64,000 nt of DNA from Akebia trifoliata. Its lineage: Eukaryota; Streptophyta; Magnoliopsida; Ranunculales; Lardizabalaceae. This document shows, piece by piece, positions 49,128 to 59,690 of this stretch. A program made the position numbers and the translations under genes. Positions within the stretch are counted from its first letter, which is position 1, and each line of letters opens with the position of its first letter. The DNA is taken from the NCBI GenBank assembly GCA_017979445.1, contig CM030705.1:15269040-15333039 (forward strand), written 5' to 3'. The notes beneath the pieces are model-generated. The model saw nothing but the letters and a program-made list of their open reading frames with translations, ran no database searches and was not told the origin of the DNA.

Positions 49128-49507
49128 GGATTAGGATCTGTATACACATAAAGCTACTCATAATGCTACAACGTGTTTTGTTTTATATGGGCAAAAATGT
49201 TTGAAATGAGCTGATTTTTTGTGAGGATGATCTCTGTGGTGAGGAGATCATCCTTGCCAAAAATCAGCCCATTATGAAACTTCTAGCCCCATGTTTACAA
49301 GTTGAAAATTTTTAGACTGTCCAATTTTTGTAAATCACTTTTGATGGGGTTAGAAGTTTTGGAATGAAATGATTTTTTGCAAGGATAATCCTCTCACCAC
49401 AGAGATCATCCTCACAAAAAATCAGCCCATTCCGAACATTTTTATCGATATAAGACAAAAACATTGTAGCTTTATGAGTAGCTTTATGTGTCTACAAAAC
49501 CCCACCC
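49128..49507. mobile_element. Double-hairpin MITE E6
   Basis: 380 bp between (TA)n runs. Arms ACACATAAAGCTACTCATAA / TTATGAGTAGCTTTATGTGT, distinct from E1 and E5. The core modules and spacer are shared. Confidence 0.8.
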
Positions 49508-49521
49508 ATATATATATATAT

Positions 49522-49811
49522 GAAAATGTTTGGCTACTATTTGCCCTAGGTATTTTTTCCTACACAAGTTAGAGGTTTTAGAATGGACTGATTTTTTGTG
49601 AGGATGATCTCCTTGTTCAATTTTTGTAAATCATTTTTAATAGGGTTAGAAGTTTTAGAATGGGCTGATTTTTGATGAGGATGATCTCCTCACCATAGAG
49701 ATCAATAGTGATCATCCTCACCAAAAATCAACCAATTCCAAAACTTCTAACCCACGTAGGACAAAACACGTATGGCAAAACGCAGGGTAAATAGAAGGGT
49801 GCCAAGCATGC

Positions 49812-49814
<3 letters not shown>
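49522..49814. mobile_element. Double-hairpin MITE E7, internally deleted
   Basis: 293 bp. Terminal arms GGCTACTATTTGCCCT / AGGGTAAATAGAAGGGTGCC. Half of the first hairpin is missing (break after GATCTCCTTG at 49616); the second is complete. Confidence 0.7.

Positions 49815-49905
<91 letters not shown>
49815..49905. repeat. (TA)n microsatellite, about 45 units
   Basis: Uninterrupted AT dinucleotides directly next to MITE E7. Confidence 0.95.
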
Positions 49906-49908
<3 letters not shown>

Positions 49909-49914
49909 TGTTAA

Positions 49915-52287
49915 ATAATCAATAGTATATGATTTGAAACAACTAAGCATGCTTAGAACAGACTATGGAATAAAGCTTGGACTTTACCTCGTGACTAGAG
50001 CATGTTTGGTTATATTTAAAGAAAGAGGGGCTGATTTTCTAACTCAATCTAAAAAGAATAACTCAAAAAAGTCACAAAGTGTCTTGTGCTAGAACCATAG
50101 GTCTTTCACTCCGTGTGCAAGAACGCTCAAGAATCCTTACTTTCCTTTTCACAATTAATCATAGAATTTTTTAGGGATCTGAAAGGTTTATGGGGCTTTG
50201 ACAAGCATTTTAGGTTCTAATAGAATGTCAAGGGCCTTGCCTTGGTAGGACATTTGGAGGCTTGAGAGAGCCTTAATAAAATATTAATTGACTTAGATTA
50301 TGTCTTTGCGAAGCCTTTAAGAAAACTATTTATAACTCTGGAGGCATGAATTTGGACCTCAAGTAGAACTAAACCTTTGATTTATTTTCTAGAAAAATTG
50401 GGGTTCAAATATGATCCAAGTTCCTAGCTCTTCGATTAGGTTTATATTTGAATTTTAGGAGGGTTCAACGTTTCTAGTTAAATCTGGCCTTGGTATTTTT
50501 TATTAATTTTTTTTGGACCTTAGATGTCTTTTTGGTTGGAAATATAATGTTGAGGCTCTAGGTTTCATATGGTTTAAGGATCTATTTTGGTTTATCCAAA
50601 AAAGGGTTGGCGATTTAGGTCAGTAAGAAGGGAGAGATTATGGTTTGGGTTGTCAAGGCATGAGTGTGGGGCATTGTCCATGTGCCCGACCTCAGCCATG
50701 TTTGTGTCCTTCAGATCCATAGCTTATTTTGGCAAGTTTGGTCAAGGTAGCTATGATAGGCTGTAGTTCCTAATATGCTTCAAAAGTCACCTAAAATGTG
50801 GATTATTTTTCTTGGCATAAGATTTTGGAGGATATTTTGAGATATTTTTTGAGGTTCAAATGGTGTGCAACTTGTCAAGAGTATATTATTTACTAGAATG
50901 AGAGGTTTTTTTATTTAAGAAATGGTTGTTTTGGGCATAAATAGTTGTTTGGTCTCAAATTGAAATAAAATATGTATGTCTTAGTGTTTCAAAAATTGGA
51001 CTGGATCGATTGTTCGATCAGGTTTGGCCTAATTTTTAGAAAATGTCGGTTGGACTCATTTTGAACCAGTATTTTATAATATAACAAAAAAACCATCAGT
51101 CTTTTGAACACCACCGGTTCAACCATATGAACCGATTTTTCAAAACTAAAAAACTATTATTACAAAAATCATTTTTATTGAGACTTTTTTCAAAGAAAAG
51201 AAGTTTAAAACCTTTGTAGATTTGAAGAAAATAGAATGGTTTCAAGAAAAATTGTATCCCCAACTATTTTTTCCATCAATTTACGAAATAGTCTATAAAT
51301 TTTCTTTTATTTGATTATTTATTTATTTATTTAGATAAATTATTTAACAAATACAAATTGAACCCTGGCCAAACTCTAGTCTGACCATTTGGGCAAAATT
51401 GGTTCGATTTCTAAAAGATTGGTTTTTCTACTTGAGGATTGGTCTATGAAAGACTAGAATTAACTAAGAGTTTGATTTCTAGTCTGACCATTTGGACAAA
51501 ATTTCAATTTGACTGTCGGTTCGATTTCTAAAACATTGGTTTTCCTACTAATTTCATCCAGTACTTTGGGCTTTCCAAAATGCCCCTATTTCATTTAGTT
51601 TTTAGTACAAAAAGTAAGTGTCTTTTGGTGTAAATAGAATGGTGTTTGTAAATAACAAAGATCTGAATATTATTTTGGTTTTTAAGCATTGAATATTTTT
51701 TCAATAATGCAAATATTGTTTTTGATAATGACAAAAATATCATTCTACGAATATCAAGATAACGTTAGTTTTTGTACTAATGTACAAAAGAAATGGGCAT
51801 TTTGGAAAATCTGAAGTTGTGGAAGATATTAACGTCCCCATGATAATGAAGTAACTAAAGGTGGACTTGTAATCTCAAATCTATGGTATTCTAGATTTAT
51901 TATTTATCAAGCAAGCGCCTTTCAAGTCAATTAAGTATAATACATTTATTAAATAATTTTAAATATAGTTTTAGAAATTCGGACACAAATACACATCAAA
52001 TAAAATATTTGGTACATAGATAGTCATTCTTCGTTTTAGTAGCGCATCTCAACATCAAATGAATAATTTAAAAATAAGTATATATAAATTATAAATCGAG
52101 TTAAATGATTTATCTTATCTAATACAAGATGACTCGTCCAAGTCAACTTAGTATCAAGGAGGGATGATATGAGAGGAAATACTGAGGTTCAAAATCATGC
52201 CATAGCAAGCTTCAAATTTCAAAAAACCCTAGCTTCAATGAAAGCTAGTCCTCTTAGATTTTCAATGTAATTAGTAGTACTCTAATT
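49915..52287. other. Intergenic DNA, no gene seen
   Basis: About 2.4 kb without a convincing reading frame on either strand. A phrase like CTAGTCTGACCATTTGG recurs near 51380 and 51480, suggesting an old internal duplication. Confidence 0.5.
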
Positions 52288-54222
52288 CACTATATGAAAA
52301 CTGAAAATTTCCACAGAAAAAATTGACGGGTTAAAGCCTACGAATTTTAAAAACTAAAATTTGAGGTCTAGGACAATCGAAATTCTAGATATTCTTAGAT
52401 TTGACGGTGTAGACACCCAAATTTGACTGGGCCCTCGACGCAAAATGCCCCAAAAATCGTAAAAATTGAAATGGGCTCCGAAGCCTAAACCTACAATAAT
52501 CCAATGACTTTCATCATTTATTTTTCAATAAATGGCCCAAGGCCTCTCATGTGGCCCACGGACCAAATCCCTTACCATCCTTCTAAACCCAACTCAACCC
52601 AAGTCCAAGCCTATTCAGCCCAATCCAAACTAAACCCATCACCTAAGCCCATCTAAATTAACCCTACCCATCAAAATACCAAAGCCCAACCTACAACCTA
52701 AAATCCAACCATTCTTTAACCCAACACATTACCCAAGCCCAATTCTCTACCCAAGCCCAACATCACAACCAATCACCTAATATGACACATGTCATTACCC
52801 CCTTCCACCTCCCTCATCCAACCAACCAACTCCATTACTTCCCTCCAAAAATTAATTCAACCCATAACTCTACCCTAACCTATCCTATCCATTCTCTCAA
52901 ATCAAACACTTATAACCTATCACCCTCCCCTAATCTACTCCCATCATTTCCTACAAAACCCATCTCTACAACCTACACCTACACCCATCATCTCAAATCA
53001 AACACTCATCCTTTCCCATCAACTCATCTCCACCCTTCATTTCCACCAACTTTGACACATGTCATCATCTCCCTCACCCTCTCAAAATATCATCAACCAC
53101 CCCCATTAAATCCTCCATTCTCTTAAATCAAACACCACTTAATCACAACCACCAATTAATTACCCCCTTTAAACAATCTCATCCTCTCAACCACTCTCAT
53201 CAATTCTCCTCACCAAACACTCAACCTAAATGGGTTGGGTTGGATCCAACCCATTTGGGTTGTAAACAACCCATTTAACCCCCCTTCCCTAAATACCCTC
53301 CAACCTCCATCAATTTACACATACTCTTCTTTTAAATCCCACACCATTCTACCACTTCTCATTATTTCACCCAACTCTACCCCTCAAAATAACCCACAAC
53401 CTCTATAAAAACCCCATCACTCTCAACTCTCAAGCCCTAATGAAAAATCCCACATCCAACCTCTCAAAAGATAAAAAAGAAATCATTATCTCAACCTTTC
53501 TCTCTTAACCCATTCTACTACCTCTACTCTCAACTCATCTCAACTCTCAATCTTCTCTAAAACAAATCAAACAAAGAAAAAGAAGTCAAGGAAAGCCAAA
53601 GGAAGTCAAGGTGGGTTTGGACAAAAGGAATACCCCCCTCAACTCCCCTCCTCTACTCTCTCCTTCTCTACACTTTTGCACACACCACTATGGTCTAAAT
53701 CACCCAAGGGCCCCTTCTTCATAAGGGTGTCCTCAATGATTTGAACCTATATCGAAAGCCCCTCACGCTTGAGGGCACACACCAAATGTTTTTATTTTTA
53801 TTTTTATTTTCTTTATTCCAAAAAATCGAATCCGAGGTTACCACCTATGGTGGATGGAGTAGGGTGCCTAACACCTTCCCTACTCCATAAATGGACCCCC
53901 TTACCTTGAATCAAAGGTTGGACCATGCACCTTATCCTACGTGAGTCATCAAACGTCTAAATGACATGCTTTTCAAAGAAAAAATAATTTCGGGTGACCA
54001 TTCACACCCCTTTCCGAATTTGAATGGTGGCGACTCCAAAACACCCCAAAGTGGAGGGATGTTTGAAGAATGTTGAAAATCCCGTGTCCACAGACAGTTT
54101 AGAGTTGTCGAATTTCTCCCATCCTTTATTAATTTGACGGTTTTTGCCCGTTGAAAAAAAAAAAATTGACAATGAAAAATTCGACGCCAATTCAATCAAA
54201 TTTAGGCTTTTTTCACATTGTG
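52288..54222. mobile_element. M-family MITE split by a solo LTR
   Basis: Left end CACTATATGAAAACTG at 52288, right end TTTTTTCACATTGTG at 54222. The interior on both sides matches M1 (TTTGACGG and CTGTCGAATTTCTCCC words). The middle 1.7 kb is the LTR described next. Confidence 0.65.
52409..54092. repeat. Solo LTR, about 1.7 kb, probably Gypsy type
   Basis: Begins TGTAGACACCC and ends GTGTCCACA (TG...CA), flanked by GACGG (52404-52408) and GACAG (54093-54097), a 5-bp target duplication with one change. No second LTR or internal region. The word GGTGGCGACTCC near the right end and the very C-rich middle recall large plant Gypsy LTRs. CTATAAAAACCC at about 53404 could be its TATA box. The 114-codon frame at 52782-53126 is a product of the C/A/T-biased sequence. 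Confidence 0.72.
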
Positions 54223-54833
54223 TTTATAGTAATGATCAATCACTACAAGCACCATCATTTATATGATTTTTGGTTTGGTTCATTTGTTTTATGATGTCGT
54301 GTTTCTTTTTTATATAGAACTCTAAAACATGTTTAAATCATTGAAATCCTAATTTCCTATTTTGCATTTGTAACTCATGATTTATACTTTATACGGTGAT
54401 TGACCCAACTTGACCTTCCGACTTAGATGATCTTGGTCGTTCATTTTGATATTACATGTTTAATATTTTCAAAATACGAGTGAGTCAATAAAATTCAGCT
54501 GAGTCAACTAGGTTTTTGTATTTTGAAACAAAATAATTAATATATAATAATTTAAATATTTATTATCTTAATGAAATATGATATCATGACTAAACATCTT
54601 ATAATCCACTTTATTTTAATTATGGGTTGGGATCCGTCAACTCATGGAAAGGAAACACATGATCCCAACCTAGTAATACAAAATCCAATAGTTGAGATTT
54701 ATCATCGAGATTTGTATTATTTGGATATGTACAAATCCCTTTCGTTGGATTCCATATTTACACAGTTGAGATATAGTGTTTTCTCATGAGTCACTAGATG
54801 TTGACCATTTAATTATAAACAATTATAACTATC
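54223..54833. other. Intergenic DNA, no gene seen
   Basis: AT-rich; only short frames without family resemblance. Confidence 0.5.
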
Positions 54834-55240
54834 GGGATATAAATGTATGTAAAAATAATAATTTTTCATGGGATATAAGTAAAATCTTGTGTAAAAACAA
54901 TCATGTTTCAAAATATGGGTTAGAAGTTTCGGATTTAACTGATTTTTTGTGAGGATAATCTCTATGATGAGAAGAACATCCTCACAAAAAATAAACCTAA
55001 TCTGAAACTTCAAAATCCATCAAAAGTGGTAACTAATTATTGGCAAAAACTCAATGGTCCACATTCTAAATCAATTTTAATGGGGTTAGAAGGTTCATAT
55101 TAGGCTGATTTTTGTGAGGATGATCTTTTCATCATAGAGATCATGTTCACGAAAAATCAGCTCAATCCGAAACTTCTAACCCATATTTTGAAAATCATTG
55201 TTTTTACATATGTTTTTACTTTTGTCCCATGAACCGTCCC
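54834..55240. mobile_element. Double-hairpin MITE E8, diverged
   Basis: Core modules are decayed (TTAACTGATTTTTTGTGAGG). Arms around GGGATATAA / ATGGGACAAAAG-type termini, unlike those of its neighbours. The oldest-looking member of this cluster. Confidence 0.6.
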
Positions 55241-55267
55241 ATAAATATCTATATATATATATATATA

Positions 55268-55593
55268 GGGTCCCGTTCAGCAACAAACATTTTGGCAAAA
55301 CATTTTTCAAAACATGGGTTAGAGGTTTTAGAATGGGCAGATTTTTGGTGAGGATGATCCCTATACATATATATAAAACTTCTAATCCCATAAAAAATGG
55401 TTTACAAAAAATGGACGGTCCACGATTTTTCAACTCGTAAACTGGGGCTAGAAGTTTTGGAATGGGCTGATTTTTGGTGATGATGATCTCCTCACCGTAG
55501 AGATCATCCTCACCAAAAATCAGCCCATTCCAAAACCTCTAACCCATGTTTCGAAAAATGTTTTGCCAAAATGTTTGTTGCTGAACATTTCCC
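55268..55593. mobile_element. Double-hairpin MITE E9
   Basis: 326 bp with arms of the AGCAAC type at both ends (GGGTCCCGTTCAGCAACAAA / GTTGCTGAACATTTCCC). The first hairpin has lost its right half near a small (TA)n at 55365. Confidence 0.75.
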
Positions 55594-55600
55594 GTGTATA

Positions 55601-55639
<39 letters not shown>

Positions 55640-55641
<2 letters not shown>

Positions 55642-55994
55642 GTAGCGTTCAATGGCCAACAGTTTGGCAAACACATTTTTCAAAACATGGGTTAGAGGTC
55701 TTGGAATGGGCTGATTTTTGGTGAGGATGATCAATACGGTGAGGAGATCATCCTCACCAAAAATCAGCCCATTCCAAAACTTCTAGCCCCAGTTTACAAG
55801 TTGAAAAATCGTGGACCGTCCTTTTTTTGTAAACCATTTTTGATGGGGTTAGAAGTTTTGGAATGGGCTGATGTTTGGTGATGATGATCTCCTCACCGTA
55901 GAGATCATCCTCACCAAAAATCAGCCCATTCCAAAACCTCTAACCCATGTTTCAAAAAATGTTTTGCCAAAATGTTTGTTGCTGAACATTTCCC
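55640..55994. mobile_element. Double-hairpin MITE E10, hybrid ends
   Basis: Left arm of the AATGGC type (GGGTAGCGTTCAATGGCC), right arm of the AGCAAC type (GTTGCTGAACATTTCCC). Two full hairpins and spacer in between. Confidence 0.78.
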
Positions 55995-56004
55995 ATATAT
56001 ATAT

Positions 56005-56383
56005 GGGTGGGGTTCCGTAGACACATAAAGCTACTTATAAAGCTACAACGTTTTTGTTTTATATGGTTAAAAAGATTCAGAATGGGCAGATTTTTTGTGA
56101 GGATGATCTCTGTGGTGAGGGAATTATCCTTGCAAAAGATCAGTCCATTCTAAAACTTCTAACCCCATCAAAGTGATTTACAAAAATTGGACGGTCTAAA
56201 ATTTTTTGACTTGTAAATATGTAGCTAGAAGTTTCAGAATGGGTTGATTTTTGGTAAGGATGCTCTCCTCACCATAGAGATCATCCTCACAAAAAATCAG
56301 CCCATTTCAAACATTTTTTCTCATATAAGACAAAACACGTTGTAGCTTTATGAGTAGCTTTATGTGTATATGGATCCTAATCC
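56005..56383. mobile_element. Double-hairpin MITE E11
   Basis: 379 bp, same arm type as E6 (CACATAAAGCTACTTATAAA) with termini GGGTGGGGTTCCGTAG / ATGGATCCTAATCC. Confidence 0.78.
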
Positions 56384-56393
56384 TATATATATA

Positions 56394-56761
56394 GGGTGGG
56401 GTTCAAACGACATACATTGCGACAACGTGTTTGTCTTATATGGGCAAAAATGTTTGGAATGGGCTGATTTTTTGTGAGGATGATCTTTGTGATGAGGGGA
56501 TCATCTTTGCAAAAAATCATCCCAATCCAAAACTTCTAACCCCATCAAAATTGATTTACAAAAATTGAACGGTTTAAAATTTTTCAACCTGTAAACATGG
56601 GGCTAGAAGTTTCATAATGAGCTGATTTTTGGCAAGGATGATCTCCTCACCATAGAGATCATCCTCACAAAAAATCAGTCCATTCCAAACATTTTTACCC
56701 ATATAAGACAAAACACGTTGTCGCAATGTGTGTTGCAATGTGTGTCGTTTGAACCCGACCC
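56394..56761. mobile_element. Double-hairpin MITE E12
   Basis: 368 bp, arms of a further type (GACATACATTGCGACAACGT / CGCAATGTG...GTCGTTTGAACCC). Core as in the others. Confidence 0.78.
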
Positions 56762-56777
56762 ATATATATATATATAT

Positions 56778-57130
56778 GGGAAATGTTCAGCAACAAACAT
56801 TTTGGCAAAACATTTTTCAAAACATGGGTTAGAGATTTTGGAATGGGCTGATTTTTGGTGAGGATGATCTCTAAGGTGAGGAGATCATCATCACCAAAAA
56901 TCAGCCCATTCCAAAGCTTCTAAACCCATCAAAAATGATTTACAAAAATGGATGGTCCACGACTTTTCGACTTGTAAACTGGGGCTAGAAGTCTTGGAAT
57001 TGGCTGATTTTTTGTGAGGATGATCTCCTCACCGTAGAAATCATCCTCACCAAAAATCAGCCCATTCCAAAACCTCTAACCCATGTTTTGAAAAATGTTT
57101 TGCCAAAAAGTTTGCCATTGAACGCTACCC
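56778..57130. mobile_element. Double-hairpin MITE E13, hybrid ends (reciprocal of E10)
   Basis: Left arm of the AGCAAC type (GGGAAATGTTCAGCAACAAA), right arm of the AATGGC type (TTTGCCATTGAACGCTACCC), the opposite combination to E10. Confidence 0.78.
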
Positions 57131-57146
57131 ATATATATATATATAT

Positions 57147-57210
57147 GGGTAGCGTTCAATGGCAAAATTTTTGGCAAAACATTTTTCAAAACATGGGTTA
57201 GAGGTTTTGG
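57147..57210. mobile_element. Truncated MITE end E14
   Basis: 64 bp of an AATGGC-type left arm, cut at TTTTGG and followed by a (TA)n run and the next element. Confidence 0.7.
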
Positions 57211-57218
57211 ATATATAT

Positions 57219-57560
57219 GGGTAGCGTTCAATGGCAAAACATTTTTCAAAACATGGGTTAGAGGTTTTGGAATGGGCTGATTTTTGGGGAGGATGATCTC
57301 TACGGTGAGGAGATCATCTTCACCAAAAATCAGCCCATTCCAAAACTTCTAACCCATGTTTACAAGCTGAAAAATCGTTGACCATCCATTTTTTGTAAAC
57401 TGTTTTTGATGGGGTTAGAAGTTTTGGAATGGGCTGATTTTTGGTGATGATGATCTCCTCACCTTAGAGATCATCCTCACCAAAAATCAGCTCATTCCAA
57501 AACCTCTAACTCATGTTTTGAAAAATGTTTTGCCAAAAAGTTAGCCATTGAACCCCCCCC
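57219..57560. mobile_element. Double-hairpin MITE E15
   Basis: 342 bp with AATGGC-type arms at both ends (GGGTAGCGTTCAATGGC / GCCATTGAACCCCCCCC). Both hairpins complete. Confidence 0.8.
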
Positions 57561-57581
57561 TATATATATATATATATATAT

Positions 57582-57826
57582 GGGAGGCGTTCGGAGCCAT
57601 CTGTTTTAACAGTCATTTTAACAAAAGAAGCTCCATCGTTGGATTTAGAGGCGTTGAACGGTCGAGATTGAATTAATCGGTATATATGTTAACTTATAGA
57701 TTTATGCTATTTTTACAGCGCCATCCCTCATTTTTTTGGATTATTAGTGCCACCTCCCTGGCACAATTATAACCTGAGAGTGAAAAAGAACAGACGAGAA
57801 CTCTCTGTTCTCTCTAACAGTTGAAG

Positions 57827-57869
<43 letters not shown>

Positions 57870-58408
57870 ACAACTCTCTTATTCTCTCTTTTTATGAATT
57901 CACCGCATGTTCCTACAACTCTCTCAATCTCTCTTTCCATGTTAGTTATATCTTCACTTTCCACTTCCTTCATCTTGGCATATCCATACATCTTCTCATT
58001 GAAGACTACTTGTGGGTCCTTCTCCATCAAAACCCCATCATCACCATAAGCATCCCTCAAGAACACAACCCCATCATCAATGGATGACGTTCGATAGATC
58101 GAGAAACCTTTCGATAAACAGAGAGTTGTAGCGAGAGAGAGAAAACCAGTGAGAGAGAGAGAGAGAGTAACAGCGAGAGAGTTGGAGCGTAAGAGAGAGA
58201 CAAAGTTGTCTGTTTGTAGAGAGAGAGAGAGAGAGAGGGTCAAATTAACAAAAAGGCATTTGGAGGGAGGTATTTGCAATTTTACAAACCCAAGTTAACA
58301 TGTTTCTGTTAAATTGAACTCATCTGCGCCGTTCATCTGTGTCTTATCCAACGGTCTCATTTCGTTTGTTAAAACGAATGATATTTTGCCTGACGCCGAA
58401 CGCCTCCC
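57582..58408 (-). mobile_element. Larger relative E16 with unrelated interior
   Basis: 827 bp between (TA)n runs, with termini GGGAGGCGTTCGGAGCC / GACGCCGAACGCCTCCC that share the GGG...GTTC pattern of the E family. The interior lacks the hairpin core and instead has (CT)n tracts and a minus-strand open stretch (about 58090-57900) with protein-like composition (DDGVVFLRDAYGDDGVLMEK, DPQVVFNEKMYGYAKMKEVE). The protein is not recognised. It may be a Pack-type element with a captured exon. Confidence 0.6.
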
Positions 58409-58420
58409 TATATATATATA

Positions 58421-58793
58421 GGGAAATGTTAAGCGACAAACATTTTGGCAAAACATTTTTCAAAACATGGGTTAGAGATTTTGGAATGGGATGATTTTTG
58501 GTGATGATCTCCTCACCGGTGAGGATGATCTCTACGGTGAGGAGATCATAATCACCAAAAATCAGCCCATTCCAAAACTTCTAACCCCATCAAAAATGAT
58601 TTACAACAAATGGATGGTCCATGATTTTTCAACTTGTAAACATGGGGCTAGAAGTTTTGGAATGGGCTGATTTTTGGTGAGGATGATCTCCTCACCGTAG
58701 AGATCATCATCACCAAAAATCAACCAATTCCAAAACTTCTAACCCATGTTGTGAAAAATGTTTTGCCAAAATGTTTGTTGTTGAACAGGACCC
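58421..58793. mobile_element. Double-hairpin MITE E17
   Basis: 373 bp, AGCAAC-type arms (GTTAAGCGACAAACATTTTG / TTTGTTGTTGAACAGGACCC). The first hairpin has an extra copy of GTGATGATCTCCTCACC at its apex. Confidence 0.78.
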
Positions 58794-58804
58794 ATATATA
58801 CATG

Positions 58805-59187
58805 TGTGGCATTTCATGGGATAACAATTGTGACAAAATCTATGACAATGATTTTTATTTTATATAATTTAGAAGGTTTGAAATGGGATGATTTTTGGTG
58901 AGGATAATCTCCTCACTGTCGAGATCATCCTCATAAAAAATCAGCCTATTCTAAAACTTCTAATCCCATCAAAAGTGGTTTACCAAAAAATAAAAATAAA
59001 CGATTCACGATTTTTCAACTTGTAAACTAGGGTTAGAAGTTTTGGAATGGGCTGAGTTTTGGTCAGGATGATCTCCTCACCATAGAGATTATCCCTACCA
59101 AAAATCAGCCCATTTCGAAACTTGTACCCCCATTAAAAGTGATTTACAAAAAACTATTATCATAGATTTTGTCACAATTTTAATTCT
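58805..59187. mobile_element. Double-hairpin MITE E18
   Basis: Arms around TTGTGACAAAATCTATGA / TCATAGATTTTGTCACAA, another arm type. The core is decayed but clear. Confidence 0.68.
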
Positions 59188-59209
59188 ATATATATATATA
59201 TATATATAT

Positions 59210-59212
<3 letters not shown>

Positions 59213-59267
<55 letters not shown>
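59213..59267. repeat. (CT)n microsatellite
   Basis: About 26 CT units immediately after a (TA)n run. Confidence 0.95.
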
Positions 59268-59268
<1 letters not shown>

Positions 59269-59439
59269 GCAAGATGGATTAGATTGTATGACGAGGCAAG
59301 ATGGAACATCGAGGTTTAAAACCAAGTGCTCACCCCCCAATGCTCTACATGAAATCATCTCTTGATGTACTTTGGCATTTATGATGTTACTTATTGGGAT
59401 ATAGGTGGAAAGCTCATCTAACAAAGCTACATAAAATAG

Positions 59440-59690
59440 CTTACAAAAAGGGTTGGTGAGATGGCCAAAACCTGCCTTAAGAGGTGGAGGGCTTACATTT
59501 GAAACCCCCTTAGGGGCCAACATAAGGGATTTGTCTCAAAAATTACCTGGGGCATGTGGTGGAAGGGGATTACACGTGCCCGAAGATGATTTAGGTGTTC
59601 TAAGAGAATTGGATACCTTAGTTCTAGGAAAAAAAATTGTGATACCAAACTTTAGTGCCATGCTACAAGAAAGAGTATGACCCATTGAGT
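59440..59690 (+). mobile_element. Possible tRNA-derived SINE
   Basis: GGTTGGTGAGATGGCC (box A-like) at about 59450 and ACATTTGAAACCCCC (box B-like) at about 59493 have the spacing of a tRNA-derived SINE head. GGGATTACACGTGCCCGAAG follows, a phrase like those in plant SINE bodies. The 75-codon frame 59453-59680 is probably incidental. A 3' tail and target duplication were not found. Confidence 0.35.

Noticed and set aside
52782..53126. 114-codon frame rich in proline, threonine and serine
   Set aside because: It lies in the C-rich solo LTR; the amino-acid bias follows base composition and no other unit keeps it.
57767..58279. 170-codon minus-strand protein with poly-RE tail
   Set aside because: The tails come from (CT)n tracts. 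Only the middle part is of interest and is described with element E16; there is no evidence for a complete gene.
59453..59680. 75-codon frame near the candidate SINE
   Set aside because: No family resemblance, and it overlaps the tRNA-like boxes; treated as incidental.
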